This document shows, one piece after another, positions 11,791 to 21,789 of a stretch of 64,000 nucleotides of DNA. The DNA is taken from NCBI GenBank assembly GCA_947069175.1, contig CAMTDV010000013.1:53264610-53328609 (forward strand), given 5' to 3'. The translations under genes and the position numbers were made by a program. A model generated the notes under the pieces. It was not told the DNA's origin and ran no database searches. It was given only the letters and a program-made list of their open reading frames with translations. Each line of letters starts with the position of its first letter. Position 1 is the first letter of the stretch. Source of the DNA: Scalesia atractyloides (Eukaryota > Streptophyta > Magnoliopsida > Asterales > Asteraceae).

Positions 11791-12440
11791 GAGTTCAGAA
11801 GCTTCCTTGGATGATACTTTTTGTGTTGCTTGACCTTCTAACAACTTATGCAGTCACCATTCAAGTGAAAGCTCTTTAAATTGACACCATCCACGTTGTG
11901 TAACAAGAAGTTCATCTTTCTGAGATGAATGTGTCCCATTTTCCTATGTCACTTAATTGACTCCTTCTCTGTCACTTTTGACATAAAACACTACGCCATT
12001 TTTGTCATTGTGGTTGCAACGCTCATGTCTAAGACATATAGATCGTTTTCAGGGGGAGCGCACATTAATCCACTCTACAGGTATCTTGAACCCTAGCTTC
12101 AGCATGAGACATTCTTTACCAGTGAAGTGCGTTGTGAGTTCATATCACAAATCTGAGAGATACTAAGTAAGTTGTTCTCCAACTCTGCTATGTAGTTGAC
12201 CTTGTGGAATGACACCACACCATTTATCATGATCCCTTCACTACAATTCTACCTCCCTAGTTCCCTGAAACCCGACGTAGCCTCCTCGGATAGATTTGAC
12301 GTCATAAAGGAGAGCCAACATCCCCATCATGTGCCGGGACGCTCTGCTATCCATGATCCACTTTGAAATAACGGATCTTGGGAGTCCCTGCACAATTAAA
12401 TAATTACTTGAATAGCGAGACCCATGTGTTACCGGTCTTG
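11791..12440 (-). pseudogene. Element D pre-integrase zinc-binding region and protease
   Basis: At about 11960-11800 the minus strand reads KMGHIHLRKMNFLLHNVDG and then CISC, a decayed pre-integrase HHCC region. At 12358-12322 the retropepsin motif reads MDSRASRHMMG, where the D-S-G-A catalytic triplet should be; glycine is replaced by arginine. This is followed by SIRGGYVGFQGN, matching the copia protease flap region. Several stops lie between these pieces. Confidence 0.75.
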
Positions 12441-13015
12441 GGGGGGTTTACACAAATAGGTTCACACACACTTCCATTCTTTTTTCAACATTATGTTCAA
12501 TGTTTTTATCGACCACTATTCGAACATATCTTTTAATCTCTTTAGAAGCTTATTTTTGTTTAATCACCCAAGTGTGACTTTTTGAAATTGCATTTTTGGT
12601 GTAATATTTTGAATCTTTTTATCCATTTTGTTTGATGATTCACTAGTTTTAACAGTTGGAACTTTAATTTGTTACCTGATTTTACTTTGTTGTTAGATTC
12701 ATTGTTTCATTTCAAAATCTGAGTTGGTACAAACATTGGGGATTTCTGTTTCAGGTCTTCTTGAGATTTTTTCACATTGTAAACAGGTTCAGGTTTATTT
12801 TATGGACACCGACTAGCGATATGTCCAACTCGATTACATCGAAAGCAAGTTCTTCTGTCTGTTACAACAGATGAACCATCAACCTGTTCACTTTGTTTTC
12901 GTTGAGCAACAAATTCTTCATTTGAGTGTTTGCTGAACCGGCTCTCTTTTTCACTTTCTAAGCTAGTTTCAGAAACAATGATCGGAGTGTCGCCCCCCGG
13001 TCAAAGATAAAATTT
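12441..13015 (-). pseudogene. Element D gag zinc knuckle (right part of split gag)
   Basis: At 12847-12803 the minus strand encodes TCFRCNRVGHIASRCP, a complete CX2CX4HX4C zinc knuckle. It is preceded by SNEEFVAQRKQSEQVDG. The knuckle binds element RNA during packaging. The upstream part of the gag resumes at 34049 on the far side of element B. Confidence 0.85.
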
Positions 13016-13361
13016 ATAATCCCAAATTACCCTTAACAGTGTGTTAGTGGTAGTAAGGGGTCGAACCACGAAGAGTTTGTGGTTTGCGTGCGGACAAGAT
13101 TGATTTTAACGAATTGTGATGACTTATGAAGCTTGCTAATATTTTGATTGATTTTGTGTGTTGAAAGAAATGTCGGAATGCTCCAACCAATTTGATTTTT
13201 ATTACTTAACTACTAAGAACTTAAATATTTGCACGAAAACTTAATTAATTGATTAAAACAATGATTTGAGAACAAGGTTCACACCCGGTTCGGTAATGTA
13301 AATCCTAGGATTCCTACACGTTTTAAGTTTAATTCATTTATAAAAATGACCAACAAGTTTA
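13016..13361 (-). repeat. 3' LTR of element B, distal part
   Basis: Nearly collinear with 32721-33066 of the 5' LTR, including the shared stretch CCTAGGATTCCTACACG. The first bases read T-ATAATCCC where the 5' LTR reads TGATAATCCC, so a terminal G appears to be missing. Homology stops abruptly near 13361, where the gag of element C begins. Confidence 0.9.
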
Positions 13362-14221
13362 GTGCAGCAGGAATAGGGAAATTGGTTTGTGTAATAGCGA
13401 AGTTTCTGGTGTTATGCTTCCTCTTGTTAGCAAACTTAGAGGAGGAGATGGAATGGTTTGATGTTTGACCCTCAACAGGGGCTTTCTTTTTCTCTTCTTT
13501 AAACTTACCGTTGCGAATTCGATTCTCGGTCAGTTCAGTGGCTAGTTCCATAGCAGCTTCAAGTGTTGCTGGTGAAGTGCTGAGAACTGAATCTTGAATT
13601 TTCGAGGGAAGTCCTCGAATATAATGCTCGATCAAACGATAAGTTGGGGTGAACAAGTTAGGGACCATTTGGTTCAATTCTAAGAACCTCTTGTTGTAGG
13701 AAGTATGATCTCCCTCCTTTTGCTTTAAAGAATGATATTCGTCCTCTAGCTTCTTAATCTCACTTCTAGGACAGAATCGCCTCGTCATGATTTCCCTTAA
13801 CTCCTCCCATGTTAAGGCCATTGCATCATCAATTCCCCTCTTCCCCTTTTCAGTATTCCACCAGGTGAGAGCTACCCCAAATAGTCTCCCGGTGGCGTAT
13901 CGAACCTTGCGATCCTCAGGACAATCGCAGTTGAGGAAGGTGTTTTCCATTTCCTCAAACTAGTGGAGGAGAGCAGTGACTCCTTCAGTCCCTTCAAATT
14001 TAGGAGGATCGCAAGACTTGAAATGTTTGTATGAGCACTTGCTGGTAGGAGGGTTGCCGATGTTCTGGTCATGTTGTTGGGGAGGATTAGTGGGATTTAT
14101 GGCGAGAGCTTGTTGTACTTGAACCACAATGTCAGGAAGCACCGCGGCCATTTGTTTCTCGATTTGTGTGGCCAAGCGTTCGTGAGACCTTCCTGATCTT
14201 TTACCCCCTCGTTGTCGACAT
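13362..14221 (-). pseudogene. Element C gag, truncated
   Basis: The likely start is ATG at 14221 (MSTTRG), followed by a frameshift into SGRSHERLATQIEKQMAAVL. The capsid follows: FKSCDPPKFEGTEGVTALLH, then a TAG stop where a tryptophan is expected (H-stop-FEEMENTF), then CPEDRKVRYATGRLFG, WWNTEKGKRG and MTRRFCPRSEIKKLEDEYHS. This is the chromovirus-type gag capsid. The in-frame TAG at about 13960 is probably a TGG-to-TAG change. The frame ends in B's LTR at about 13361, before the zinc knuckle. Confidence 0.85.
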
Positions 14222-15018
14222 CTACAGGAACATACATAAGAAGATTGTGAGTTTATGGAGTCTTTTTAGGTGTCATGTGTCTTTAAGAAAATGAAAATAA
14301 CATAAATATCAATAATGCAACTACATCCATAGGATGTCTTGGGTTTGCTCATGTTGGGCCTCAAATGTCCCCCATACCTTCACCTGTATAGTCATGTGGG
14401 CCCCCATGACTATTGGCTTGGTAGGATTCACATTAGTATTGGTGACTTAACACTCGCATCACCCGAATGCAAACCACAAATATGTTTACGAGATGTATGG
14501 TCGGAATGTGTCCAGGTGTAGACACAATGACAACTCAAAGTGGGGTTAGCTCACACGACGTTTGGTATGGCATGCGTTGGCCTAATAGGTACTTCGTACT
14601 CTCATCGTTAGTCCCCAGGTAGGCAAACTGGTCCTTTATTTTGGATTTATACGAATGCCAGCCTAGACAGGACGTTCCGACTACCGGTACTGGTACCCTT
14701 CCAGTTACTACATGCCCGTCATGAGAACTCACTTTGATGAGATTTGAAAATACAAAAATCATTGTAAAAGCAATCATGAAAATGATGTGGTGTGTGCTTT
14801 CATGGATATGATATGTTATGAGAATATGATTCATGATAGGCATTATATGATAATATATACTTATGAACATGCTTGCATAACATTGAATGTAACATTTAGC
14901 ATAAAACATATAAACATCATGAAATTTGGCATGTAACACACAAAATCTTAAAAATTTCTAATCAAATATAGTATAGGCTCTAAGGGTCTAATAACCTATC
15001 CTATATCCCTATAGTCAT
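14222..15018. other. Element C leader
   Basis: This is the 0.8-kb untranslated stretch between the primer site and gag of C. A 134-residue open frame at 14535-14939 on the minus strand is methionine/histidine/isoleucine-rich and unlike any TE protein, so it is not called as a gene. Confidence 0.6.
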
Positions 15019-15031
15019 GGCTCTGATACCA
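15019..15031 (-). promoter_or_regulatory. Primer binding site of element C (initiator Met)
   Basis: The minus strand reads TGGTATCAGAGCC, three bases inside the LTR end. This is the complement of the 3' end of plant initiator tRNA-Met. Confidence 0.9.
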
Positions 15032-15500
15032 ATCTGTCACACCCCAACCCGCAGCGGAATAAGAGTCGGGGCATAATTGGGTTATCACCAAAGCTCATGA
15101 TATTTACTAATATGTTTCATATTTATTAAAGTCAAAATTACATTCCCAATAATCCAAACATGTCCATACAAATACAAAGAAAAATAACCAACTAAACAAT
15201 TCCAAACTCTAAATCATTTTATTCTTCTAGGCCAATCCAATGTGTTTCTTGCTGCAGCTGGTTCACCTGTATCACATGTAAAAATGGGAGTTTTTGGGTC
15301 AACATAAGTTGGCGAGTGAACCTTGTTAGATAAACATTTATTATTGATTTTCTTGTTATTTTATCAAGGAAAGATTGTGCATAATCATAAGTGAGCAAAT
15401 GTAAATAATCAATCAGTAACAATGTCAACCACAAACTATAACATACAATAACATACAATGACATATAATAACTTGCATAAATATATAACATGAATGAAAC

Positions 15501-15670
15501 TGTGCGATCAAGGCTCAATCAAACGGAGCCGATCGTATTGCATGTACTGAAAATGATAAATGTCTGTGCGATCAAGGCTCAATCAAACGGAGCCGATCGT
15601 ATGTTGGCACGCCAGGTTCACGCTCATAATGTAATGGGGAACATGCTCAACGCTCATAATGTAATGGGGA
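15501..15670. repeat. Short direct repeats in LTR of C
   Basis: A 38-bp block beginning TGTGCGATCAAGGCTCAATC occurs at 15501 and 15565 (period 64). It is followed by two copies of ACGCTCATAATGTAATGGGG at about 15624 and 15651. Confidence 0.9.
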
Positions 15671-16175
15671 GCGGCGGCCTATGAACTTGCATGTACTGGA
15701 AATAATAAATTAAATCTAACAATAACCACACAAACAGTTGAAACAAGCTGAATACACATTTGTTCATGATATGACGTATGCACAATGATTTAAATATAAT
15801 AAATGGCAAGACACATGATACACCCCAAAAACGTGATTAAAACGGGGAATTTGTAAAGATTCACTCACATTGGGTGCGTTTGGTTGGAGATGATGAGATG
15901 CGCACGAGTTGAAAGGATTGAACAACGAGATTTAACTAACCTAAATAATAACGGAAAATATAGTAAATGAGTGGATTTTATTAATAATTTTAATAAGATT
16001 TTTAGATATATTTTTGTGAGTTTAAGGCTATTTCCTATCTTTAAAAACATTATTTTTAAGTATTTTTAATTGATTTTTAAATTAAATTAAATAAATAAAA
16101 ATCTAAAAATATGTTGACTTTTGCGACCGTTGACCGTTTGACTTGTTGACCGGTTTTTATTGTGTACTTGTGTGC

Positions 16176-16251
16176 GCCGGGCAGGACTCGAACCCGAGAC
16201 CTCCCGTTCGCGTGCACGCGGCTCTACCAACTGAGCTACGTGTCTAACCTG
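16176..16251 (-). repeat. tRNA-like module 1 in LTR of C
   Basis: The minus strand carries GTTAGACACG, then a perfect D-arm-like segment (GCTC, loop AGTTGGTA, GAGC), then the B-box-like GGTTCGAGTCC at 16194-16184. The A-box-like TAGCTCAGTTGG is at 16238-16227. The T stem pairs at four of five positions. The anticodon and acceptor stems do not pair, so this is a tRNA-derived or tRNA-mimicking segment, not a tRNA gene. It is the first of three units spaced about 169 bp apart. Confidence 0.7.
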
Positions 16252-16341
16252 AAATAATTCTGTTTTTAATTATACTTATATACTAACTCAGTTTATTCAA
16301 AATTCTTTTATTTTCAAAAACATTTTAAATCATCGAACCGG

Positions 16342-16420
16342 TGTCACTAACAGGTCTCGAACCCGGGACCTGTGCTTTAACGCTACACACAGTCCACCGC
16401 TGGACTGTGTGTCTAACTTG
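16342..16420 (-). repeat. tRNA-like module 2 with 12-bp hairpin in LTR of C
   Basis: It starts GTTAGACACACAGTCC on the minus strand, like module 1. At 16385-16412 the + strand has ACACACAGTCCA, a CCGC loop and the exact 12-base complement. A B-box-like GGTTCGAGACC lies at 16363-16353 inside a GGTC/GACC stem. No acceptor stem is seen. Confidence 0.7.
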
Positions 16421-16509
16421 TTTAATATACAGATTTTTATTATACTTAACATCTAACGTAAGTTAATCCGGTTCAGTTAAAAAAAACAAAACATTTTTAT
16501 TACTGAGCA

Positions 16510-16590
16510 TACGTGTGTCAAGGATCGAACTCGCGGCGTGTGATATGTATATGCACACAGTCCACCGCTGGACTGTGTCTCTAACCCGAG
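16510..16590 (-). repeat. tRNA-like module 3 with 10-bp hairpin in LTR of C
   Basis: The minus strand starts GTTAGAGACACAGTCC. The hairpin of module 2 is repeated at 16555-16578 (10-bp perfect stem, same CCGC loop). The B-box-like part reads GAGTTCGATCC at about 16531-16521. It is the third unit of the 169-170 bp tandem series. Confidence 0.65.
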
Positions 16591-17421
16591 ATAATATCCA
16601 GATTTTATTAAACTTATAATCAAACTATCATCGTCTTCTTATTACCAAATTACAGTCTGCGATTACACTATTGTATCTTGTTTAATTCGATTGACAAACA
16701 TTGAACAGATTAATATGAAATGGCAGAGACGATATTTAGAAATAAACATACCGGTGAACGATTTATTTCAGAATTCCGGCAAGTCGTCGGCTCTGTGTTT
16801 ACGGATTTCTACTGAATGAATAAATTGACAGTTTTGATTAGCTACGAGAGGAATTTAAGTATTAAACAAGAGTTATCAGAAGATTTGAAAGTCTATACCG
16901 TTTCACGGCTGAAGATAAGGATTTTCAGAAGTTTTCCGGCGAACTGGAATTATCTGATATTGACGTCTGAAATTGATTTCGATTGAAGAGTCTGAGTTAG
17001 CAATAGCTTAACAATTGATAGACCACGAAGGAATTGAAAGACTTACTGTTTTGATGGAGGATACGGTTTTTTGGCGAAGGTCCGGCGAGCCCAAATAGAT
17101 TCTCCGGCGAACTGAAAATTGTGCGAAAGTGTAATTGAGAGTTTGTAGATTGTGTTTGAGTTGCGAGAGAGAACAAGGATTGAAGTAATTCTGAAATTGA
17201 AAGTTTTCGGTTATAAAAACCGATTCACTTCTAGAATTCAAGTTCATTCAAGGCAAATTTGATTGGAGACGTCGGTGCATCGGTTATAAACCAGAATTCG
17301 CGATTAATCAAACGTTTTGGACGGTTGAATAGCCGATTACGGTTTTCAGTTGGCGCAACCAATTGATCTATGATTGACTATAAAACTCATTTGTTTCCTA
17401 GAGTTGACAGAAAACAACAAG

Positions 17422-17510
17422 TGGCGGAGTGGTTATGCGTGTGTGTGATAAGGCTTTGAGTTCTCTTCCGGCTGACCCGGGTTCGAGTCCCGGCAGCCTC
17501 ATTTTATTTT
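17422..17510 (+). repeat. tRNA-Ser/Leu-like unit, opposite strand, in LTR of C
   Basis: The + strand has an A-box match TGGCGGAGTGG (17422-17432), a B-box match GGTTCGAGTCC (17480-17490) inside a perfect 5-bp T stem (CCGGG/CCCGG), and T runs from 17502 that could end pol III transcription. The long region between boxes resembles a class II (Ser/Leu) tRNA. The 5' flank cannot pair with CAGCCTC, so the acceptor stem is missing and a functional tRNA is unlikely. Confidence 0.6.
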
Positions 17511-17684
17511 TAATTATTTTATTTTTTCCCTTTTATCAATTATAACTTTTATAGTTTAGTTTGTTTATTAATTATGTATCATTAAAAATCAAAATAGACA
17601 TATATACGAAATGAAACATTTATAACTTGATATTTGATTACAAACGGAGCGGGTTTGGAAAACCCGTTTTTGACAAATGTTACA

Positions 17685-18066
17685 CATGTGTTATAACCCG
17701 CCCAAAGTTGAATTTCAACGACAAATGTTTAGGAGGAGCGTTACTGACGGCGCCTGGTTCTCTTGATTTCCTGCCGACGCCTTAATCCACTGCCTACGCA
17801 CATTTTTGGCTAACAGAACTTTCTGAGGGGCGTCGTCGACGGCCCAGGGGTGCGTCGACGACGGCCTTTCTAAATGTTGGTTTCCTGTATTTTCATTTTG
17901 CACTCCCGGTTGACCCGTTTTCTGCCTCGATGCTCTGAAAAGCTCCCAAATAGCTCCTTAAACTCCGTAAACTAGACAAATCCAATCAAGTAGGCTATTT
18001 GACACTGAAAGTTATGTAAAACATGAACTTAAGCATAGTAGGAACATCGGTTTCAACTAGGCATCA
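17685..18066 (-). repeat. 3' LTR of element B, proximal part
   Basis: Collinear with 33661-34048 of the 5' LTR (CATGTGTTATAACCCG onward). It ends GCATCA at 18066, directly before the polypurine tract. Together with 13016-13361 it makes the 3' LTR, lacking about 594 bp. Confidence 0.9.
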
Positions 18067-18079
18067 TATCCCCACACTT
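18067..18079 (-). promoter_or_regulatory. Polypurine tract of element B
   Basis: The minus strand reads AAGTGTGGGGATA immediately before the LTR start TGATGCC. This is the usual Athila-type tract that primes plus-strand synthesis. Confidence 0.85.
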
Positions 18080-19889
18080 GTCTTTTGCTTGCCCTCAAGC
18101 AAATCTGTTTTTTTTTTCACTTTCACTTGGGTCGAATGAGGAACACATTTCCCATTCTTGAGTTGTAAGCTAAGGTCTAATGTCATACCCGGTTCATAAT
18201 TCTCACCATTTTCAAAATATTTAACGTTAGAGTGATTAATACATAAAAATGGTTACCCAAGATTAACCCGCCATTGAAACTCACAAATCATACACATCCC
18301 TCACAATGTTCTCTCCACTCGGTTTAGAAATTGACTAAGAAATGATGCAGTAGCACTTTGATATAATCACACAAACCGATTAGAACACGTACTCGCATAG
18401 GCTTGCAACTCAATCATTCTCCACCACCGAACACATATACTAAGCACAAGTCAAAAGGTCTTGAATGGGTTGTAGCGGGGCTAGGCTAAAGGTATGTAAT
18501 AGGATATTTTGAAAGTCGCTAAGGTGATGAAAACTCAATTTTTATTACAAACACAACTACTCTAACACAACCAACTACGACTAAGAGGCAAAAGCTTTCG
18601 CCTTTTGTTCAACAAACTATCAAGACATACATTTTTCTTTTCTTTCTCAACTATATTCTGTTTTTTTCATGATTTTTTTTCACAACTAATCCTAAAATCA
18701 AGTTTTCATCACACGGGTTAAAGATAAAAGGTTCAACCGTCAAAGGCTAAATGGGTTGGTCAAACGAAAGGTTTAGGCTCAAGATTGGTGACTAAGGAAT
18801 TGATTTCGGGTAAGGATATATAAATGGTGTAAAATGCAAAGGTTTACCTAATGCCTTAATCATTCTTGTGCTCATATTCGGTCTATGGTCTCAAACGCAT
18901 CAAAATTTGCAAGTTCTACAATACGCGACTAATGGTCCACTCAACCAAAGAAATATATGCATATATGATATGTAAAAGTGGCTCAAAATCTCACGTATAA
19001 AGGGTATGCTATGCGATATGTATAAAATGCAAGTTTCTTAGGTAGATTATTCCTGAATAACCACCCGCTAAATACCCGTCATGTTATTAATTTGAATTTG
19101 ACCATGACAAAAGACCATATGGGTTGTGCCATCCCTCATTAACTTAGTTACTTGTGCTTTTTAGACCGCTTCAAACAAAGAAATTTTGAAATTTTTTTGA
19201 AATTTCCCCATCCCCACACTTGAGGTCAACATTGTCCACACTGTGTAATGTTTAAATGAGGGTCAAAATTGAAAAACTTTTTCTTCCCATCCCCACACTT
19301 GAGGTCAACATTGTCCTCAATGTGTAAGAATAGAGCTCTTTAAAACGCACAAGGGTGTGACACGACTAACCTTCTCAAAATTTCACCCCGAAAAAAAGAT
19401 ACAAAAATACACTCCACTTATTAAAATTAAGAATCAAAGCTAACGGAAACGTATGCACATGGTTTTTCGCTCATTCTTCGTGTGCTCTTCATTTTTCAAC
19501 AAAAATGGTTGTCTCGCGAACATAGTTTACCTACAAATCTCAACCTTCGTGTAGAAGCAAGCTTCTCACAACCAGTAAAGTTTGTTAGTTACTTAGTTCT
19601 ACCATTTTTAGCAAAATAAATTACCAAGTCATATTTTTATTCAACTTTGATTTTCTGTGGAAAAAATTGTACAACAACATACTAAACTCACTTTCATAGG
19701 AATCACGGTTGCATTTATCGTATGCAACAAGCCCTTTTAAACCTTCCGATAGCTCGGGAGGACGAGTAGGTCTCATGAGGGTTATCTAGGGAACACACCC
19801 ACAAAGTTCATTTAACTACTAACAATAAACAAAACACAAAATGAATAATTACACAAAATATACAACAACAAAAGAAAACATATCGGTGA
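18080..19889. other. Element B 3' untranslated region
   Basis: Noncoding, with stops in all frames. Two further polypurine-tract-like segments, each with the shared flank TTGACCTCAAGTGTGGGGAT on the minus strand, lie at about 19204-19238 and 19284-19318. They share some 32 identical bases. Confidence 0.7.
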
Positions 19890-21789
19890 TCATCGTTGGC
19901 ATCGCTCATCGGGGTCTACCGGTGGATACGGCTGGTAAGGGTATCCCGTGAGAGCCGACATCATGTCACGAAAATCATCTAGTGGCCCTCTTTCGCCTTC
20001 AGCCGGTGCTTGAAACTAGGGTGGGATAAAACTGGAACCGACTGCTTCGGGCCAATGTGGAGATGGATCAGAGGCCCGGATGGAACAGGAAGGTTCTCGT
20101 ACGAAGTCCAAGGCGTGTTTGCTTGATATAGGAAGCCCTGCCTCCCAATCTCTATGGTGGCGCTCTTGGTCATGCAAGTGTTTGGGTTATTGACCGCCAT
20201 CTGTTGAGCCACCGCCATAGCATTCCATCGCAGTCTTCCAACGCGTTGTGCTCAACACGCAACCTATCTTGTTCCTCCTCCCAAGCTTGCCTTCTAGACA
20301 ATTCTTGTGCTTGATACAAGTCTTCTCTTTCCATGTAGGCTTGTTGGGCAGCCCATTGTTCCTGCTTGTCTCTCCCAATATTCCTGCTCCTTAGCCCGAT
20401 GAGCAGCCTCTTCGGCCCAATGTGATTCTTGTTGGGCTTCCCAGTTCTGCTCCCACTGCTGCCTTCTCTGATAGTATTCCCGGTTCTCCCCAATACAAGC
20501 TGAGACGTTAGCATACACGTCTTGTTGCCCCGGATTGTAATTAGGATATCCGGGTCTACGCCGGTTTGGAATAAAGCTGGCCACTCCTAATGAAATCTCT
20601 CGATGTGGCCGGGTATACCTTTTCCGGGGTCCCCTCGGACTCTGGGGCTCATCTTCATCTTCCTCGTCAACCATCTCCTCCTCTCTCGCAGCTTCTGGTG
20701 CTGCACTCGGATCAGTGAATTGGAATCTATGCCCTTGGTCATCAGTCACTGTGTATTGATGACCATATACTTGCACTTGGATCTTCCAATGCTGCTTCAA
20801 CCATGCAAAATAGATCTGATCCACAGGTTTCAAACCCACAATGATTCGGGCGGCAACCTATTCTGCTGCACAATCATAGCACTGATGAGTCGTACATAAG
20901 GTATCATCTTTCGGGTGTACGACTCATGGGTATCCCAAGTATTGATCATCACCAAATGTCGCCATGACAACTTTGGTACTCCAAAAAAGTAATGAATGGA
21001 GCACCCGACAATCAGACGCCTTCACTTTCCCTCGATCCCCGAATTGTACCATAATATTCTCGAGAGAAAGGGTTGAAGAATCTTCCCTTCATCAGATAGC
21101 TGACTACGCAATGCTGCTCCACCATCAGAAAATGGCAACAACGATCCAACCATGCCATCGGGATCAGCTGAATTCACTTTGTTGTCAAAAAATTTTGATT
21201 GACGTTGTAGTAGTACTCATTGATCCCCAACGAATCAAACCATGTGATTCAATTCATAGTTTCAAAGGACATAATCATTTGCCCTCTTCCTGTATCTCCC
21301 ACCAATTGCCATGTGCTCGGTGGACCATCCCTATTGACAAACCGAAACGAAGCCAACCACTCATAAACAGCGGCCAAATAAACCCTTGGTGTGATGTCTT
21401 CACACCAATCTAGAACTCGCTCCCAACCAATCCTTTCAAACATTTGGACGATGCCAATCGTCTTGAACTCTTCAACATTCAATGTGCGCTCGAGCACAAC
21501 CCTTTCCGGGATAGACGTGGTAACCCCGTGTACCATTTTCCACTTCCAAAGTTTGATTTCAAGTCGTTTGTCGTTAAACCTTGATAGTGGCCTTTTCTTG
21601 TTGTTTTCCCACGGTTCACCCACATTGCTATCCCTAATCTGCTCCCAAACCCAATCCTGTCTGTAATCAACCATCATTTTCCTCAACCCCGCTTAATTGT
21701 TCCCATTTTCTTGCTATAAGACCCGAAGACGACCCGGCTCCTGAAGATGAGCCTTGACCCGAAGTCTTGCTTCTTTTTCAGCTCGCCAT
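19890..21789 (-). pseudogene. Element B env-position ORF (ATHILA ORF-1-like)
   Basis: The likely start is ATG at 21789 (MAS, then a stop, then a serine/glycine-rich stretch). The best-conserved part is 21686-21249: WKWKMVHGVTTSIPERVVLE, MFERIGWERVLDWCEDI, PRVYLAAVYEWLASFRFV. This is reminiscent of the protein downstream of pol in Athila elements. Next come KPVDQIYFAWLKQHWKIQ, an acidic stretch (EEEMVDEEDEDEPQSPRGPRK), a glutamine/glutamate/tryptophan-rich probable coiled coil (20515-20300), and a C-terminus GYPYQPYPPVDPDERCQR before TGA at 19890. Several frameshifts are present. I see no signal peptide or clear membrane segment. The assignment is by position and motif, not search. Confidence 0.6.

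Larger units (their letters stand above)
13362..17684 (-). mobile_element. Chromovirus element C, truncated (LTR, leader, partial gag)
   Basis: This is a minus-strand Ty3 chromovirus consisting of a 2.65-kb 5' LTR, an initiator-Met primer site, a leader and about 280 codons of gag. Everything downstream (zinc knuckle, pol, 3' LTR) is absent. The gag runs directly into the LTR of B at about 13361, and about 594 bp of that LTR (equivalent to 33067-33660) is also missing. C therefore inserted in B's 3' LTR, and a later deletion removed its right-hand part together with LTR sequence. Confidence 0.8.
15035..17684 (-). repeat. 5' LTR of element C
   Basis: A 2.65-kb block starts TGTCACACCCC next to the primer site and ends ...AAATGTTACA. 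On the minus strand it begins TGTAACATTTG and ends GGGTGTGACA. The right boundary is supported by the immediate resumption of B's LTR (CATGTGTTATAACCC) at 17685. It contains a short direct repeat (15501-15670) and four tRNA-like units (16176-16590 and 17422-17510). Confidence 0.8.

Noticed and set aside
14535..14939. 134-codon open frame on the minus strand
   Set aside because: Composition is low complexity (Met/His/Ile/Tyr), it lies in the leader of element C and matches no TE protein.
16176..17510. Functional tRNA genes
   Set aside because: A and B boxes and some T and D stems are present, but no unit has a pairing acceptor stem, and modules 1-3 lack a normal anticodon arm. Called tRNA-like only.
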